Shown: positions 43,072 to 52,726 of the stretch, in pieces
How the letters are laid out: every line of letters begins with the position of its first letter
Numbering within the stretch: the first letter of the stretch is position 1
Assembly: GCF_042432825.1 (NCBI RefSeq)
Contig: NZ_JBHLWN010000020.1
Coordinates: forward strand, 22,505-86,504
DNA from: Gordoniibacillus chartarius
GTDB taxonomy: Bacteria > Bacillota > Bacilli > Paenibacillales > NBRC-103111
Reading direction: 5' to 3'
Length of the DNA: 64,000 nucleotides
Translations under genes and position numbers: made by a program
Notes under the pieces: generated by a model
Told to the model about the DNA's origin: nothing
Databases searched by the model: none
The model's input: the letters and a program-made list of their open reading frames with translations, nothing else

Positions 43072-43932
43072 TTACCGCACCTCTCTCCTCGCCAATCGGC
43101 TTCGATATATTTTTTCTTCGATGTCCACGACGTCAAAGGCATCTTTCCGAAAGCGTACCGGTATCCCTTCTTTGCGGCCTAGCGCGAGAAACCCGTTCTT
43201 AGCCATGCTGGAACCGATCAGACCAAGAACACGCGTTTGCATTTCTTCGTTAAAATAAATAAGAACGTTCCGGCAAACAATCAGGTGAAATTCATTAAAC
43301 GAATGATCCGTTACTAAATTGTGCTGCGAGAATACGAGATTCTCCGACAGGAAAGGGTGCAATACCGCCTCATCGCCTCTGACCGAATAATATTCGGAGA
43401 ATGCCCTCTTCCCCCCGGAAGCCAAGTAGTTCTTGGTGTTTTGCTGCATTTTCAGGAGAGGAACACGGCCGGCGGCGGCTTGCTCCACCACTTTCCGGTT
43501 CATATCGGTTCCATAAATTGTCGTATGGGGATAAAAGCCTTCTTCATGTAGAGCGATCGCAACCGAATACGCTTCTTCTCCCGTCGAGCACCCGGCGCAC
43601 CAGATCCTGATCGCAGGCAGAGCCGCTAGAGCCGGAAACACCTTATTCCGGAGCGCAGCAAAAAACGTCGGATCACGGAACATCTCGGTTACATTGATCG
43701 AGAAATCCATGAACAACCTGTTCATCGTTTCGGGATCATGCAGCACTTTCTCCTGCAAGCCGGACACGGAATGCAGCCTTTCTGCGCTAATGCGATGCCA
43801 TATTCTCCTGCGTATCGAAGAGTACTTGTAGTTGCGGAAATCATGGCCGTAATACCGGTAAATCGCCTCCAAAAGCAAGGAAATCTCGATTTTCTCCAGC
43901 TCTTCCTTATCGAGCCTTCGCAAGTCGTTCAT
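43072..43932 (-). CDS. CheR-type protein methyltransferase
   Basis: A 286-residue CheR-like protein. The N-terminal helical domain (about 10-80; ISLLLEAIYRYYGHDFRNY) is followed by the SAM-binding domain (WCAGCSTGEEAYSVAIAL, IYGTDMNRKVVEQA, FHLIVCRNVLIYFNEEMQ). CheR methylates glutamates of chemoreceptors; here no receptor or CheB gene is adjacent. The partner may be the hybrid sensor kinase upstream, whose stop overlaps this ATG by one ATGA. The start at 43932 is preferred to a GTG at 43962 because of this coupling. Confidence 0.9.
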   Translation of the reverse strand: MNDLRRLDKEELEKIEISLLLEAIYRYYGHDFRNYKYSSIRRRIWHRISAERLHSVSGLQEKVLHDPETMNRLFMDFSINVTEMFRDPTFFAALRNKVFPALAALPAIRIWCAGCSTGEEAYSVAIALHEEGFYPHTTIYGTDMNRKVVEQAAAGRVPLLKMQQNTKNYLASGGKRAFSEYYSVRGDEAVLHPFLSENLVFSQHNLVTDHSFNEFHLIVCRNVLIYFNEEMQTRVLGLIGSSMAKNGFLALGRKEGIPVRFRKDAFDVVDIEEKIYRSRLARREVR

Positions 43933-46676
43933 CAGCTTCGCCGCCCTTGCGGATGCAGCCACACCCGAAGCAGTGACAGCAGCTGTTCGACTTGAGTCGG
44001 CTTGCTTATATAATCGTTAGCCCCAGCCTCGATGCACTTCTCCCTGTCATGCTTCATGGCCTTCGCTGTCAAGGCGATGACCGGGATATCTTTATGAACT
44101 GAAGCTCCTTCACGAATCGCCCGAATCGTCTCGTAGCCGTCCATCTTCGGCATCATCATGTCCATCAGCACCAGATCCGTGTCCGAATGGCGCTCCAACA
44201 TGTCCAAGCATTCCAAACCGTTCTCTGCAAAAATCACCGTCATGCCATACTCCTCCAGCACACCGGTAAGCGCAAAAATGTTACGCATATCGTCGTCCAC
44301 CAGCAAAATTTTTCTGCCGGCCAGCCGGGAATTTTTCTTATTTTCCTCTTCATGCTTGTCGGCCGTCTCGGTATTCCTTGCTTCCAGCATAATCTGGTTT
44401 GCTGGAGCGGCGGCTTCCGGATCTCTCAAGTCGTCCGATATCGGATGAGAGGTCAGATGCATAGGAATGGTGAGAATGAATATACTCCCTTTCCCCACCT
44501 CACTAGTCAAGGCAATTCGTCCGCCTAACAAAGCGGCGAGCTCTTTGCTGATCGACAGGCCCAGCCCCGTTCCGCCATACTTGCGGCTCGTTGTGCCGTC
44601 GGCTTGGCGGAACGATTCGAAAATCATACTGTGCTTGTCTTGCGGAATTCCAATCCCCGTATCGCTAACCTCGATGTTCAAGCAGGCGGCCTGGCCATCG
44701 GCGCCGGCTGAAGAACAACGGAAGGCCAGCTTGACGCTTCCTTTCTCCGTAAACTTGTACGCGTTGGAAAGCAGGTTATGAAGGATTTGCCGAAGCTTAT
44801 AAATATCGGTATGGATCTCTTCGGTTTCAATATCGCCATCATACTCGATGCGGAAGTCGAGACCCTTCTGCAGTGCTACCGGCTGAAATTGCTCTCGCAC
44901 GCCGGCTCCGAGTTCCTTCAACGTAATAGTTTCGCAGACGACTTGCATTTTGCCGGATTCAATCTTGGATAAGTCCAGAATTTCATTAATTAACTGCAGC
45001 AGGTCATGGCCTGAAGCATGGATCGTCTTCAAATATTCAATTTGCTTGGGCTTTAAATTCCCGTCTTTGTTCTCGCAGAGATGTTGAGCGAGCAGCAGCA
45101 AGCTATTCAGCGGCGTTCTCAGCTCATGAGACACATTCGCCAAAAATTCCGTCTTGTATTGGGAATGCAGTAACACTTGCTGATGCTGCTCTTCCAGCTC
45201 CAGCCTCAAGCTTTCCAGCTCCTTATTGCGCCGTTCGGAGTTCTTATACTGCTCCTCCAGCTGTTCGTTGAGCGTCCTTAACTCTTCTTGCTGCAGCTGC
45301 AGCTCCTCCGATTGGGTCTGAAGCTCCTCAGCGAACGATTGGGTCTCCTTAAACAGTCGTTGAACCTCCTGATAAGATAGCGCGCCATTCAGAGCTACGC
45401 CCAGATTCACGACCGTTTCCTCCAGAAGAGCATATGCCGCCGGCGATATATGTTCGAAGAAAGCGAACTCGAGTACCGCAATAGCATGATCTTCGTAGGG
45501 AACAGGCATGATGAGCAAATGTGCCGGCGATGCATGGCCGAGTCCGGAACGGATGCGTATGTAACCTTCCGGGACTTGATCCATACGAATCGGCCGATTT
45601 TCAGCACCGCATTGGGCCGCCAAGCCTTCGGCTCGAAGCGAAGTATCGTCGGGCTGAAGCTCCGAAGCTGGACCGCCGTAGACCGCTGTTCTCTGAAACA
45701 CAGGCTTGTGCCTGTCCTGCGATGAACGGACATAGCATACGGCATAGCCCGCTCCTATTAGCGGTGCTGCCTGGTTCAGGAACTGCTGGGCAAGCGGCTG
45801 CAGCTCCTGGACGCCTTGCAGCAGATCGGACAATTCCGCAAGCTTGGCCTGATGAGAAGCCCGTTCTTCGAGAGCCAGCTGATAGTCCTTTTCCTTCTGA
45901 GCCTGATGCTCCAGCTTCTCCGCCATATCGTTGAAGGCGACGGCGATCGCGCCAATTTCGTCATTTGAAGTGACCGGAATACGCGGAATGGAGCTGTTCC
46001 CCAGCGACACTTGCGCCATACTGGAGGAAACCCGTTTGAGTCTTCCGGTTACGCTTAAGAAAACCCACACCACAATCGCAACCGCAGCGATCAGTAATAT
46101 AGCAATTAACAGAATGGATATGTTCAGCGTACTGCGATAAATCTCCAAAGTGGAGCTTAGCGCTTGCTCCATTTCGAAATCGTAAAGGCTGTTAAACTCG
46201 GCGAGCGATGCGAATAACGCTTTTCGCTTTGGTTCGGTATCGGAGTAAAAAACGGCAACCGCACCATTGCGATCCCCTTTCTGCAATAGAGCTCCGATCG
46301 TCTCCAAGGCTTTTGCATACTCGCCATATTCATTACCGAGCCTCGTCATTAATACGGCATTGTTCGTTCGAGAGGCCAAGCTTTGCAGCTTCCCCCATGC
46401 CTCGCCGATCTTCGCATTGCTCTCGGTTATAGCTTTCACGTGGGCATCCAATTGTTCATTGTCCGTATCCAGAAGGGCATTACTGAGCTCGATTGTCATG
46501 TGGTTTACCTCGCCGCGAATCGCTACGGCAAGCTTAACCCCCGCGTATTTCTCATTCACAATCAAGTTCATATTGAACTTGAACGTATTCAATATGGAAA
46601 ATCCGCATACCGTAACGACCAGTAAGGAAAGCAGGACAAATCCAAACCCTAACATCAGCTTCGTACGAAATTTCAT
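43932..46676 (-). CDS. Hybrid sensor histidine kinase with periplasm-type sensor, HAMP, GAF and receiver domains
   Basis: A 914-residue membrane kinase. TM1 (about 7-29), an extracytoplasmic four-helix-like region (30-185), TM2 (about 188-212), HAMP (213-265), GAF (about 295-430), a long coiled coil rich in Glu/Gln (445-515), HisKA (about 520-590; NVSHELRTPLNSLL), HATPase (about 635-750; DTGIGIPQ, GGTGLGLSISK) and a C-terminal receiver (about 785-905; LVDDD, LVLMDMMMPKMDG, ALTAKAM). GGAGG is about eleven bases before the ATG at 46676. It resembles methyl-accepting-receptor/kinase hybrids and is followed by CheR and a second kinase, a coupled signalling unit. Confidence 0.92.
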   Translation of the reverse strand: MKFRTKLMLGFGFVLLSLLVVTVCGFSILNTFKFNMNLIVNEKYAGVKLAVAIRGEVNHMTIELSNALLDTDNEQLDAHVKAITESNAKIGEAWGKLQSLASRTNNAVLMTRLGNEYGEYAKALETIGALLQKGDRNGAVAVFYSDTEPKRKALFASLAEFNSLYDFEMEQALSSTLEIYRSTLNISILLIAILLIAAVAIVVWVFLSVTGRLKRVSSSMAQVSLGNSSIPRIPVTSNDEIGAIAVAFNDMAEKLEHQAQKEKDYQLALEERASHQAKLAELSDLLQGVQELQPLAQQFLNQAAPLIGAGYAVCYVRSSQDRHKPVFQRTAVYGGPASELQPDDTSLRAEGLAAQCGAENRPIRMDQVPEGYIRIRSGLGHASPAHLLIMPVPYEDHAIAVLEFAFFEHISPAAYALLEETVVNLGVALNGALSYQEVQRLFKETQSFAEELQTQSEELQLQQEELRTLNEQLEEQYKNSERRNKELESLRLELEEQHQQVLLHSQYKTEFLANVSHELRTPLNSLLLLAQHLCENKDGNLKPKQIEYLKTIHASGHDLLQLINEILDLSKIESGKMQVVCETITLKELGAGVREQFQPVALQKGLDFRIEYDGDIETEEIHTDIYKLRQILHNLLSNAYKFTEKGSVKLAFRCSSAGADGQAACLNIEVSDTGIGIPQDKHSMIFESFRQADGTTSRKYGGTGLGLSISKELAALLGGRIALTSEVGKGSIFILTIPMHLTSHPISDDLRDPEAAAPANQIMLEARNTETADKHEEENKKNSRLAGRKILLVDDDMRNIFALTGVLEEYGMTVIFAENGLECLDMLERHSDTDLVLMDMMMPKMDGYETIRAIREGASVHKDIPVIALTAKAMKHDREKCIEAGANDYISKPTQVEQLLSLLRVWLHPQGRRS

Positions 46677-46750
46677 AAGACGGCATACCTCCATGATGTC
46701 ATTGTAGACCAAGCTAACGGTATAGATTTGTGACTTATCCTTGATTATTG

Positions 46751-46860
46751 CCCGGGATGGTCAGCTCTCTAAGCTATGACACCCTTACCTGCATCCCGGG
46801 GTTGGTTAAGGCTGTATATGTAAATAAGGCTGCGATTTCATCGGCAGCCCGTGCTTTGTA
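46751..46860 (-). promoter_or_regulatory. Structured leader candidate before the hybrid kinase
   Basis: CCCGGGATG (46751-46759) and CATCCCGGG (46792-46800) are perfect 9-bp arms with an inner AGCT-TAGAG-AGCT hairpin. A second hairpin, GGCTGC/GCAGCC around CGAT-GAA-ATCG, lies at 46825-46846. Both are upstream of the kinase start on the minus strand. I compared it with the c-di-GMP riboswitch consensus and it does not fit. It may be a structured 5' leader or an attenuator of unknown kind. Confidence 0.35.
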
Positions 46861-47059
46861 CATATTCAGCCATTATGTGATTTGGGTATATGGGGAACCA
46901 GTGCGAGAGGATCAGTAACCGGCAGTTCAGGCGCAAAATAAGGTTGTATCGAACGCATCTTCATGTCGTACTCTTAGCCCCTAGCCATATTAGTACCACA
47001 ATATTGTAACCTTGGCTTCAATTCGCAGTCAATCTTTAGTTATGGATGTCGGTGTGGAT

Positions 47060-47098
47060 ACAATAAGAAAGAGGATGCTCGCTACGGAACATCCTCTT
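47060..47098 (-). terminator. Terminator after the SLH surface protein gene
   Basis: AAGAGGATG (47069-47077) and CATCCTCTT (47090-47098) pair with a 12-base loop; on the minus strand TCTTATTG follows. It lies 21 bases beyond the stop at 47119. Confidence 0.55.
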
Positions 47099-47118
47099 CC
47101 TATTTGTCATAATAAAGT

Positions 47119-50100
47119 TTACTTCAAGGAGTCCAACAGCGTCTTAATCTGAGTGTTGAGGTTAAGAACGTTTAAGATGATCGTTAAGGCTTCAGCTCGG
47201 GTCGAGTCAGCTTTCGGATCAAAGTTGCCGTCATCCTTACCGCTGATGATTCCGGCTTGAGCCGCTTGTTGAATCGCATCGGAAGCATAGGAATCATGAA
47301 GGTCTGCAAAGTTCCCCTTCGTCGCATCTTTCGCTACATTGTTCATGTTGACGATACGAGACAGGATCAACACCATTTCTTCACGGGAGATCGTTCTATC
47401 GGGTTGGAAAGTACCGTCACCATAACCGCCGATCACGCCTGCGGAAGCGAATTGCTCGATAGCGTCATGCGCCCAATGGCTGCCGACGTCATTCAACTGT
47501 ACTTGTTTCGTACCGCTGACCGTGAAGATTCGGGACAGGATCGATACGAACTCAGCGCGAGTAATTTCCTGGTTTGGCTTAGCTGTACCGTCCTCATAAC
47601 CCTTGATTACTCCCAGTTTCACGAAAGTATCGACAGTCTTTTCTGCCCAATGCCCTTTAGTGTCCGAAGGGGCAATTGTCGATGCCGTATTTTTCGCTGC
47701 ATTAATAAGCGTCTCGACTGAATGAACTACGTTGGTATCCGTTTTGACGACACTGGACTGGAAGATGTCAGGTTCAGGGTTCGCCCCAGACTTCGGTTCA
47801 GTCTGAGTCGGAGCAGAAGATATTGTAGTGGAAGAAGAGCCGCCACTGGAGCCGCCCCCCAATCCGCCGGATGAACTATCGTCGTCAGGCGCGACTACCG
47901 TAACTGGAATGTGCAGCGTTTGCCCGCCGTAAACAGCGTTAATCACCGTGGAACCTGCGGCCACACCCGAAATGACAGCAGTATGAATCCCCGCAACAAC
48001 CTCTACCCCAACTGTAGCGACTGCAGTATTATCGGAAGTCCAATTGATATATACAGAATCAATAACAGCAGTCGAGTGGTCGCTGTACGTTGCCGTAATG
48101 ACCGAAGGTGTTCTCGTTCCTGCCGTGATGGTGACCGGGTTGTTCGATGCCGTAAGCGCCGTAGGAGCTTGAGTTGCCGTGACTTCGATCGGCGGCGAAG
48201 CGATACCGTCATATGAAGCCGAGATCTTCGTATGACCTGCGGCAAGCACAGTAAGAACACCATTAGCATCAACAGCAGCCACGTTGGTGTCACTCGACGA
48301 CCAAGAAACGGCAGATGGAGCAATCGGATTCGTAAGCTGACCTTCATAGTGACCCGTAGCCGTAAGGCTGTAGGTTTGACCCACAGTCACCGGGAAATCG
48401 CCTTGATCGATAGCTACGCTTTCCAACGCAGGCTGAGCTTGCGTTTGAACCGTCAGGTTAAACGTCTTGGTATCCTTCACACCATTCTTTGTGAGGTTAG
48501 CCTTCAGCGTTACATGCGCTTCCCCGGCGAAGAATACAGGCGGGCGGACAACGCCGTTATTTTCTACAACCGATGTGTCGGAGGATTCCCACGAGATGTT
48601 TACCCCATTAACCGGATCGAAAACAGGCAGCGTCATGTTGTCGTATACCGTGTCTTCATCCTCACCTTGTGCATATTGCGGTTTCAAGGATATTTTTGTA
48701 TTTGCAACAGCTTGAACGTCCGGATTGACAACCTTCAAAATCTTTGCCATTGAAGTGGAACTTAAATGAGTCGGGTCTCCTTCGTAAACCGCCGTGATGG
48801 AGTGGTCTCCGGCAGCCAAATTGGAAACGGTCATCGAAGTGAAATAATTATTCGTCTCCAGAGCTTTGGTACCAAGTAAGTTCGCTCCGTCATAGAAGGC
48901 AACATTACCGGTGACGTTAGGATCTCCCGGTGCAATAGTAGGCACTTCAGCTCTAAGGGTAACCGTCTCGCCTTCGTTTGCAGCGCTTGGGGTTATCGTT
49001 AGTTGCGTTACGGTTCTATCCTTACCCGTAGTGAGAGTTTTTGTCAATGAAGTTGACGAGTAATTCGCGTCCCCGCTGTAAGAGAAAACAAACGTGTGCT
49101 CACCGACGGTTAAACCTGACGTTGCAAAATCTGCAATGCCTCCAGACACGGTCTTCGTCTGAGGTGCACCATTATCAACGGTAAGCGTAGCCGTACCCGT
49201 TGGAGAATCGCCCATCAGTGGATTATTAGAGATTAAAATCAATGTTGTGTACACCGTTTGGGCGTAATACGAAGTGTCTGGCAAGTTTGTTGAAGCGGTA
49301 ACCGTTTCGGTTGTTTGTGTAACATCATGACCGGCGTAAGACGATTGCGCAAAGAAGTCCGAAGCGTTTGCCCCGCCGATATCGATTCTCGATGCTTGAC
49401 CTGTTACTTCGGAAGTCAGCGTGAACTCGCTGCGGCCCTTCGCCTCGGCTGTTACGTTAACATTGGATCCGGCTAAGACAGAGTTCACATCCGACACGAA
49501 TGTAGCCATGTCTGTTTCGTTCGCAGTGAGGGCTATCGTTGCCGTATCCACACCGTCACCGACGGTAAATATCTTGTTCTTGATCGCCGCATCTTGTCCG
49601 GCAGATTCGGCAATAGGGAACAGCTCATTACCGTTAGTACCGCCAACAATTAACCTTGCACTGGACCCCACAGCGACTGTAGATAGACTAAAATTGCCAT
49701 CGTCGCCGACTTCTGCTGCAATCGGCTTAGACAGCCTTGTTAACTGCTCGTTCAAATGATCGGCCACTTCATTCATGCTTCCATAGTCCCGATTTAAGTA
49801 GATCGATGCACTCGACACCCCGTCAAGGCTAACAGTGAACTCCTTTGGGTCATTGGAAAAAGACAAAGTAGGATTGATGTACCCCAAATAGAAACTGTAC
49901 AAACTTGCGGCTTTAGCAGGTTGGTTGGTAAAATTTAAATCTTTGATGACTTGACTAATAGCAAATGCAGGTGCTGCGGGGGCTGCAGATGCAGAGCCTG
50001 CAAATGCGGAAACTGCCATCGATGTTGCTAAAACCCCTGTAACGATCCGTTTCTGGTTCCTGTTGATCTTACTTTTCTGAGATGCCCGGCTACTTAACAT
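47119..50100 (-). CDS. SLH-domain surface protein with Ig-like repeats
   Basis: A 993-residue secreted protein. The signal peptide (about 1-40, ending GSASAAPAA) is followed by two regions resembling a repeated module (about 45-155 and 160-265: TVSLDGVSSASIYLN and TVGDGVDTATIALT, each followed by a GGTN/GGAN-type end). Two Ig-like domains with YSGDANYSSTSLTKTL and YEGDPTHLSSTSMAKIL come next, then BIG2-type domains (about 545-750; WSSSDTNVAAVDANGVLTV). A Gly/Ser linker and three SLH repeats (about 825-990; SDTKGHWAEKTVDTFVKLG) end the chain. AGGTAGG precedes the ATG at 50100. SLH repeats bind pyruvylated wall polymer; the role is structural or adhesive, not known in detail. Confidence 0.9.
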   Translation of the reverse strand: MLSSRASQKSKINRNQKRIVTGVLATSMAVSAFAGSASAAPAAPAFAISQVIKDLNFTNQPAKAASLYSFYLGYINPTLSFSNDPKEFTVSLDGVSSASIYLNRDYGSMNEVADHLNEQLTRLSKPIAAEVGDDGNFSLSTVAVGSSARLIVGGTNGNELFPIAESAGQDAAIKNKIFTVGDGVDTATIALTANETDMATFVSDVNSVLAGSNVNVTAEAKGRSEFTLTSEVTGQASRIDIGGANASDFFAQSSYAGHDVTQTTETVTASTNLPDTSYYAQTVYTTLILISNNPLMGDSPTGTATLTVDNGAPQTKTVSGGIADFATSGLTVGEHTFVFSYSGDANYSSTSLTKTLTTGKDRTVTQLTITPSAANEGETVTLRAEVPTIAPGDPNVTGNVAFYDGANLLGTKALETNNYFTSMTVSNLAAGDHSITAVYEGDPTHLSSTSMAKILKVVNPDVQAVANTKISLKPQYAQGEDEDTVYDNMTLPVFDPVNGVNISWESSDTSVVENNGVVRPPVFFAGEAHVTLKANLTKNGVKDTKTFNLTVQTQAQPALESVAIDQGDFPVTVGQTYSLTATGHYEGQLTNPIAPSAVSWSSSDTNVAAVDANGVLTVLAAGHTKISASYDGIASPPIEVTATQAPTALTASNNPVTITAGTRTPSVITATYSDHSTAVIDSVYINWTSDNTAVATVGVEVVAGIHTAVISGVAAGSTVINAVYGGQTLHIPVTVVAPDDDSSSGGLGGGSSGGSSSTTISSAPTQTEPKSGANPEPDIFQSSVVKTDTNVVHSVETLINAAKNTASTIAPSDTKGHWAEKTVDTFVKLGVIKGYEDGTAKPNQEITRAEFVSILSRIFTVSGTKQVQLNDVGSHWAHDAIEQFASAGVIGGYGDGTFQPDRTISREEMVLILSRIVNMNNVAKDATKGNFADLHDSYASDAIQQAAQAGIISGKDDGNFDPKADSTRAEALTIILNVLNLNTQIKTLLDSLK

Positions 50101-50254
50101 GAAGCGACCTACCTTTCCGTGATGTACATTATGTATAGCCCTCGCATCGTCCGAAAGTTGATGCATAACTCATACTGGATAAACATAGAAGCCCAGTACA
50201 ATAACGTATCGGAAGATTAGTGTTAATAGTGTAGTGTTATTATTTGACAAAACA

Positions 50255-50308
50255 AAAGTTGAAAACAGCGACGGCCAAGGACGAGAAAAGTCCTAGACTG
50301 TCGCTGTT
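50255..50308 (-). terminator. Rho-independent terminator after ilvD
   Basis: AACAGCGAC (50264-50272) and GTCGCTGTT (50300-50308) form a stem with an inner AGGAC/GTCCT hairpin, followed on the minus strand by TTTTCAACTTTTG. Confidence 0.75.
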
Positions 50309-50344
50309 GCATTGAACTAGAGTTTCGTACTGCAACTCCATTTA

Positions 50345-52036
50345 TTATTCGAATAGATCCGTAACCGCTCCCTTGGCTGAGGAAGAAACCAATCGTGCGT
50401 ACTTCGACAAAACTCCAGATTTATATTTTAAAGGAGGAGCATTCCATATTTTTTCTCTTCTCAAGAGCTCTTCCGGTGAAACGGCAAAAGAAAGTTCTTG
50501 ACTGTCACTGTCGATGGTCACGATATCACCTTCTTGTAACAGGGCAATCGGCCCTCCGACCTGTGCCTCCGGCGCAATATGTCCGACAACAAATCCATGT
50601 GAGCCGCCCGAAAAGCGACCGTCTGTAAGCAGCGCTACCTTGCCGCCCAATCCCTTGCCGACTATCATAGCCGTGACGGATAGCATTTCCGGCATCCCTG
50701 GGCCGCCCTTCGGTCCGCAGTACCGAATGACAAGCACATCGCCTTCCCGAATCTCGTCACGCAAAATCGCATCCGTTGCGGCCTCTTCACTGTCATAAAC
50801 TCGTGCAGGCCCGGTAAACCGAGACTTCTTCATGCCCGACATTTTGGCAATCGCTCCTTCAGGCGCCAGATTGCCCCGAAGAACGACCAGCGGACCCGTC
50901 GGCTTGAGCGGTTGATCGAGCGGACGAATGATCGTCTGCTCCGGATGCAGCGGTTCCGCCGCGGCCAAATTCTCGGCCAGTGTTAGGCCGGTCACTGTTA
51001 AACAATCGCCGTGAAGATATCCTTGTTCAAGCAGCATTTTCATCACGCCCGGCACGCCTCCTACGTCGTTCAGGTCTTGCATGGCGTGCGTTCCGCTCGG
51101 CTTCAGGTCGGCAAGATGCGGTACGTTCATTCGGACACGCTCGAAATCGTCGTAAGAAAGATCGACACCGACCGAATGCGCAATGGCCATCAAATGGAGA
51201 AAAGCATTCGTGGAGCCGCCAAGCGCCATCACGACCGTAATGGCGTTCTCGAACGCCTGTTTCGTCATGATATCGCGCGGATAGATCCCCTTCTCCAACA
51301 ATGCAAGCACCCGTTCGCCGGCTTGCGCGCATTCTTCTTCTTTCTGTTTCGATATGGCAGGTGTTGAAGAGGAGCCGGGAAGGCTCATTCCCATCGCTTC
51401 CGCGGCCGCTGCCATTGTGTTTGCAGTGTACATGCCTCCGCACGCGCCCGGTCCTGGACAGGCACTGCATTCCACCTTGTGAAGCTGATCTTCCGTGATA
51501 CGCCCATCGTGAAATTGACCGACCGCTTCAAACGCGCTGACGATATCCACCTGTTTCCCGTCCAGATAACCCGGTTGGATCGTTCCGCCGTAAACATATA
51601 CAGCAGGAAGGTTCATACGGCCAATGGCCATTAGACATGCCGGCGTATTTTTGTCGCATCCGCCGATTGCCACCAGCCCATCAAACCGCTCCGCGTTGGT
51701 AACGATCTCGATAGAATCCGCAATGACCTCCCGGCTTGGCAGCGAGAACGACATTCCAGCATGGCCCATCGATATGCCATCCGATACTGTGATCGTGTTG
51801 AAAATAAGCGGCGCTCCGCCGGCGGCGCGTACGCCTTGCTTGGCTTCCAAGGCAAGCCGGTCAATGTGCATGTTGCAGGGGGTTACTTCGCTCCACGTGC
51901 TCGCAACGCCAATCATCGGTTTTTTAAAATCCTCATCCTTGAATCCCACTGCACGCAGCATTGCCCGGTTGGGAGCCCGGTTTATACCTTCACTGATCAC
52001 ATGACTGCGGATTCGCAAGTCTTTTTTGTCTGCCAT
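50345..52036 (-). CDS. ilvD: Dihydroxy-acid dehydratase
   Basis: A 563-residue IlvD/Edd-family enzyme that dehydrates 2,3-dihydroxy acids to 2-oxo acids, the third common step of valine and isoleucine synthesis. IGGCDKNTPACLMA and ACPGPGACGGMYTANTMA hold the iron-sulphur ligand cysteines; TDGRFSGGSHGFVVGHIAPEA is the conserved C-terminal motif. Length is normal for the family. The ATG is at 52036. It lies 24 bases downstream of a GntR regulator on the same strand, not within an ilv cluster. The link with GntR could mean a catabolic sugar-acid dehydratase role, but the sequence looks like an IlvD. Confidence 0.95.
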   Translation of the reverse strand: MADKKDLRIRSHVISEGINRAPNRAMLRAVGFKDEDFKKPMIGVASTWSEVTPCNMHIDRLALEAKQGVRAAGGAPLIFNTITVSDGISMGHAGMSFSLPSREVIADSIEIVTNAERFDGLVAIGGCDKNTPACLMAIGRMNLPAVYVYGGTIQPGYLDGKQVDIVSAFEAVGQFHDGRITEDQLHKVECSACPGPGACGGMYTANTMAAAAEAMGMSLPGSSSTPAISKQKEEECAQAGERVLALLEKGIYPRDIMTKQAFENAITVVMALGGSTNAFLHLMAIAHSVGVDLSYDDFERVRMNVPHLADLKPSGTHAMQDLNDVGGVPGVMKMLLEQGYLHGDCLTVTGLTLAENLAAAEPLHPEQTIIRPLDQPLKPTGPLVVLRGNLAPEGAIAKMSGMKKSRFTGPARVYDSEEAATDAILRDEIREGDVLVIRYCGPKGGPGMPEMLSVTAMIVGKGLGGKVALLTDGRFSGGSHGFVVGHIAPEAQVGGPIALLQEGDIVTIDSDSQELSFAVSPEELLRREKIWNAPPLKYKSGVLSKYARLVSSSAKGAVTDLFE

Positions 52037-52060
52037 CGCGTTTCATCCTCCCCGGATAGG

Positions 52061-52726
52061 TTAGAGCATTGCATAAAGTTCGTTCATCGGCCGGATTAAG
52101 TTTCGTTTCATCATAGCACCAGCCGCCTCACCGTCCCGCTTTTCCAACGCGGCAATGATGGCGGAATGTTCTTCCACGGATGTGCGGGTCCCGGCGACCG
52201 GCTGCCGTAGGAATACATATTTAAACCGTCTGATATGGACCTGCAGGGAAGAACTGAATGAAGCGATATAGGGGTTGTCAGAAACTTCGATAATCAGGCC
52301 GTGGAACTGTTCGTCGAGTTCCATGGCACGATAAGGCTGTCCGCCCTCAATCGCTTCGCCAAACTGGGCATTAAGCGACGATAAGAGTTCCAGCTGGCTC
52401 GTCGTTATAAATGACGCGGCCGTCTCGGCAGCCAGGGAATGCAAGGCAGCTAAAGTGGAATAGAGATGCAGAATGTCATCTTTTTCGATGAGGGTGACTC
52501 GGGTTTCTTTGCCGGGATGCATCGTAACAAGACCCTGAATCTCCAATAGCTGTAATGCTTCCCGAATCGGCGTTCGGCTGACCGCCAGCGTTTCCGCCAG
52601 CTCGGCATCAATGAGCTTCTCGCCCGGTTCAAGCGTACCCTCAATGATCCAGCGTTGAATTTGTGTAAGCGCACGTTCCTTTGCGGTCAAACGGGCAGGT
52701 GAATTGAAATTTTTAGGGATTGGCAT
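52061..52726 (-). CDS. GntR-family regulator, FadR/FCD subfamily
   Basis: A 221-residue protein with an N-terminal winged helix-turn-helix (AELAETLAVSRTPIREALQLLEIQGLV) and a C-terminal helical FCD ligand domain (MELDEQFHGLIIEVSDNPY, EEHSAIIAALEKRDGEAA) that usually carries metal-binding His and Asp. Such regulators usually sense small carboxylic acids or sugar acids. It is directly upstream of ilvD and probably autoregulated with it. Confidence 0.9.
   Translation of the reverse strand: MPIPKNFNSPARLTAKERALTQIQRWIIEGTLEPGEKLIDAELAETLAVSRTPIREALQLLEIQGLVTMHPGKETRVTLIEKDDILHLYSTLAALHSLAAETAASFITTSQLELLSSLNAQFGEAIEGGQPYRAMELDEQFHGLIIEVSDNPYIASFSSSLQVHIRRFKYVFLRQPVAGTRTSVEEHSAIIAALEKRDGEAAGAMMKRNLIRPMNELYAML

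Noticed and set aside
46751..46860. c-di-GMP riboswitch before the kinase
   Set aside because: An ACAAAGCACGGGC-like run resembles part of the motif, but the GGCAAACC block and the tetraloop-receptor are absent.
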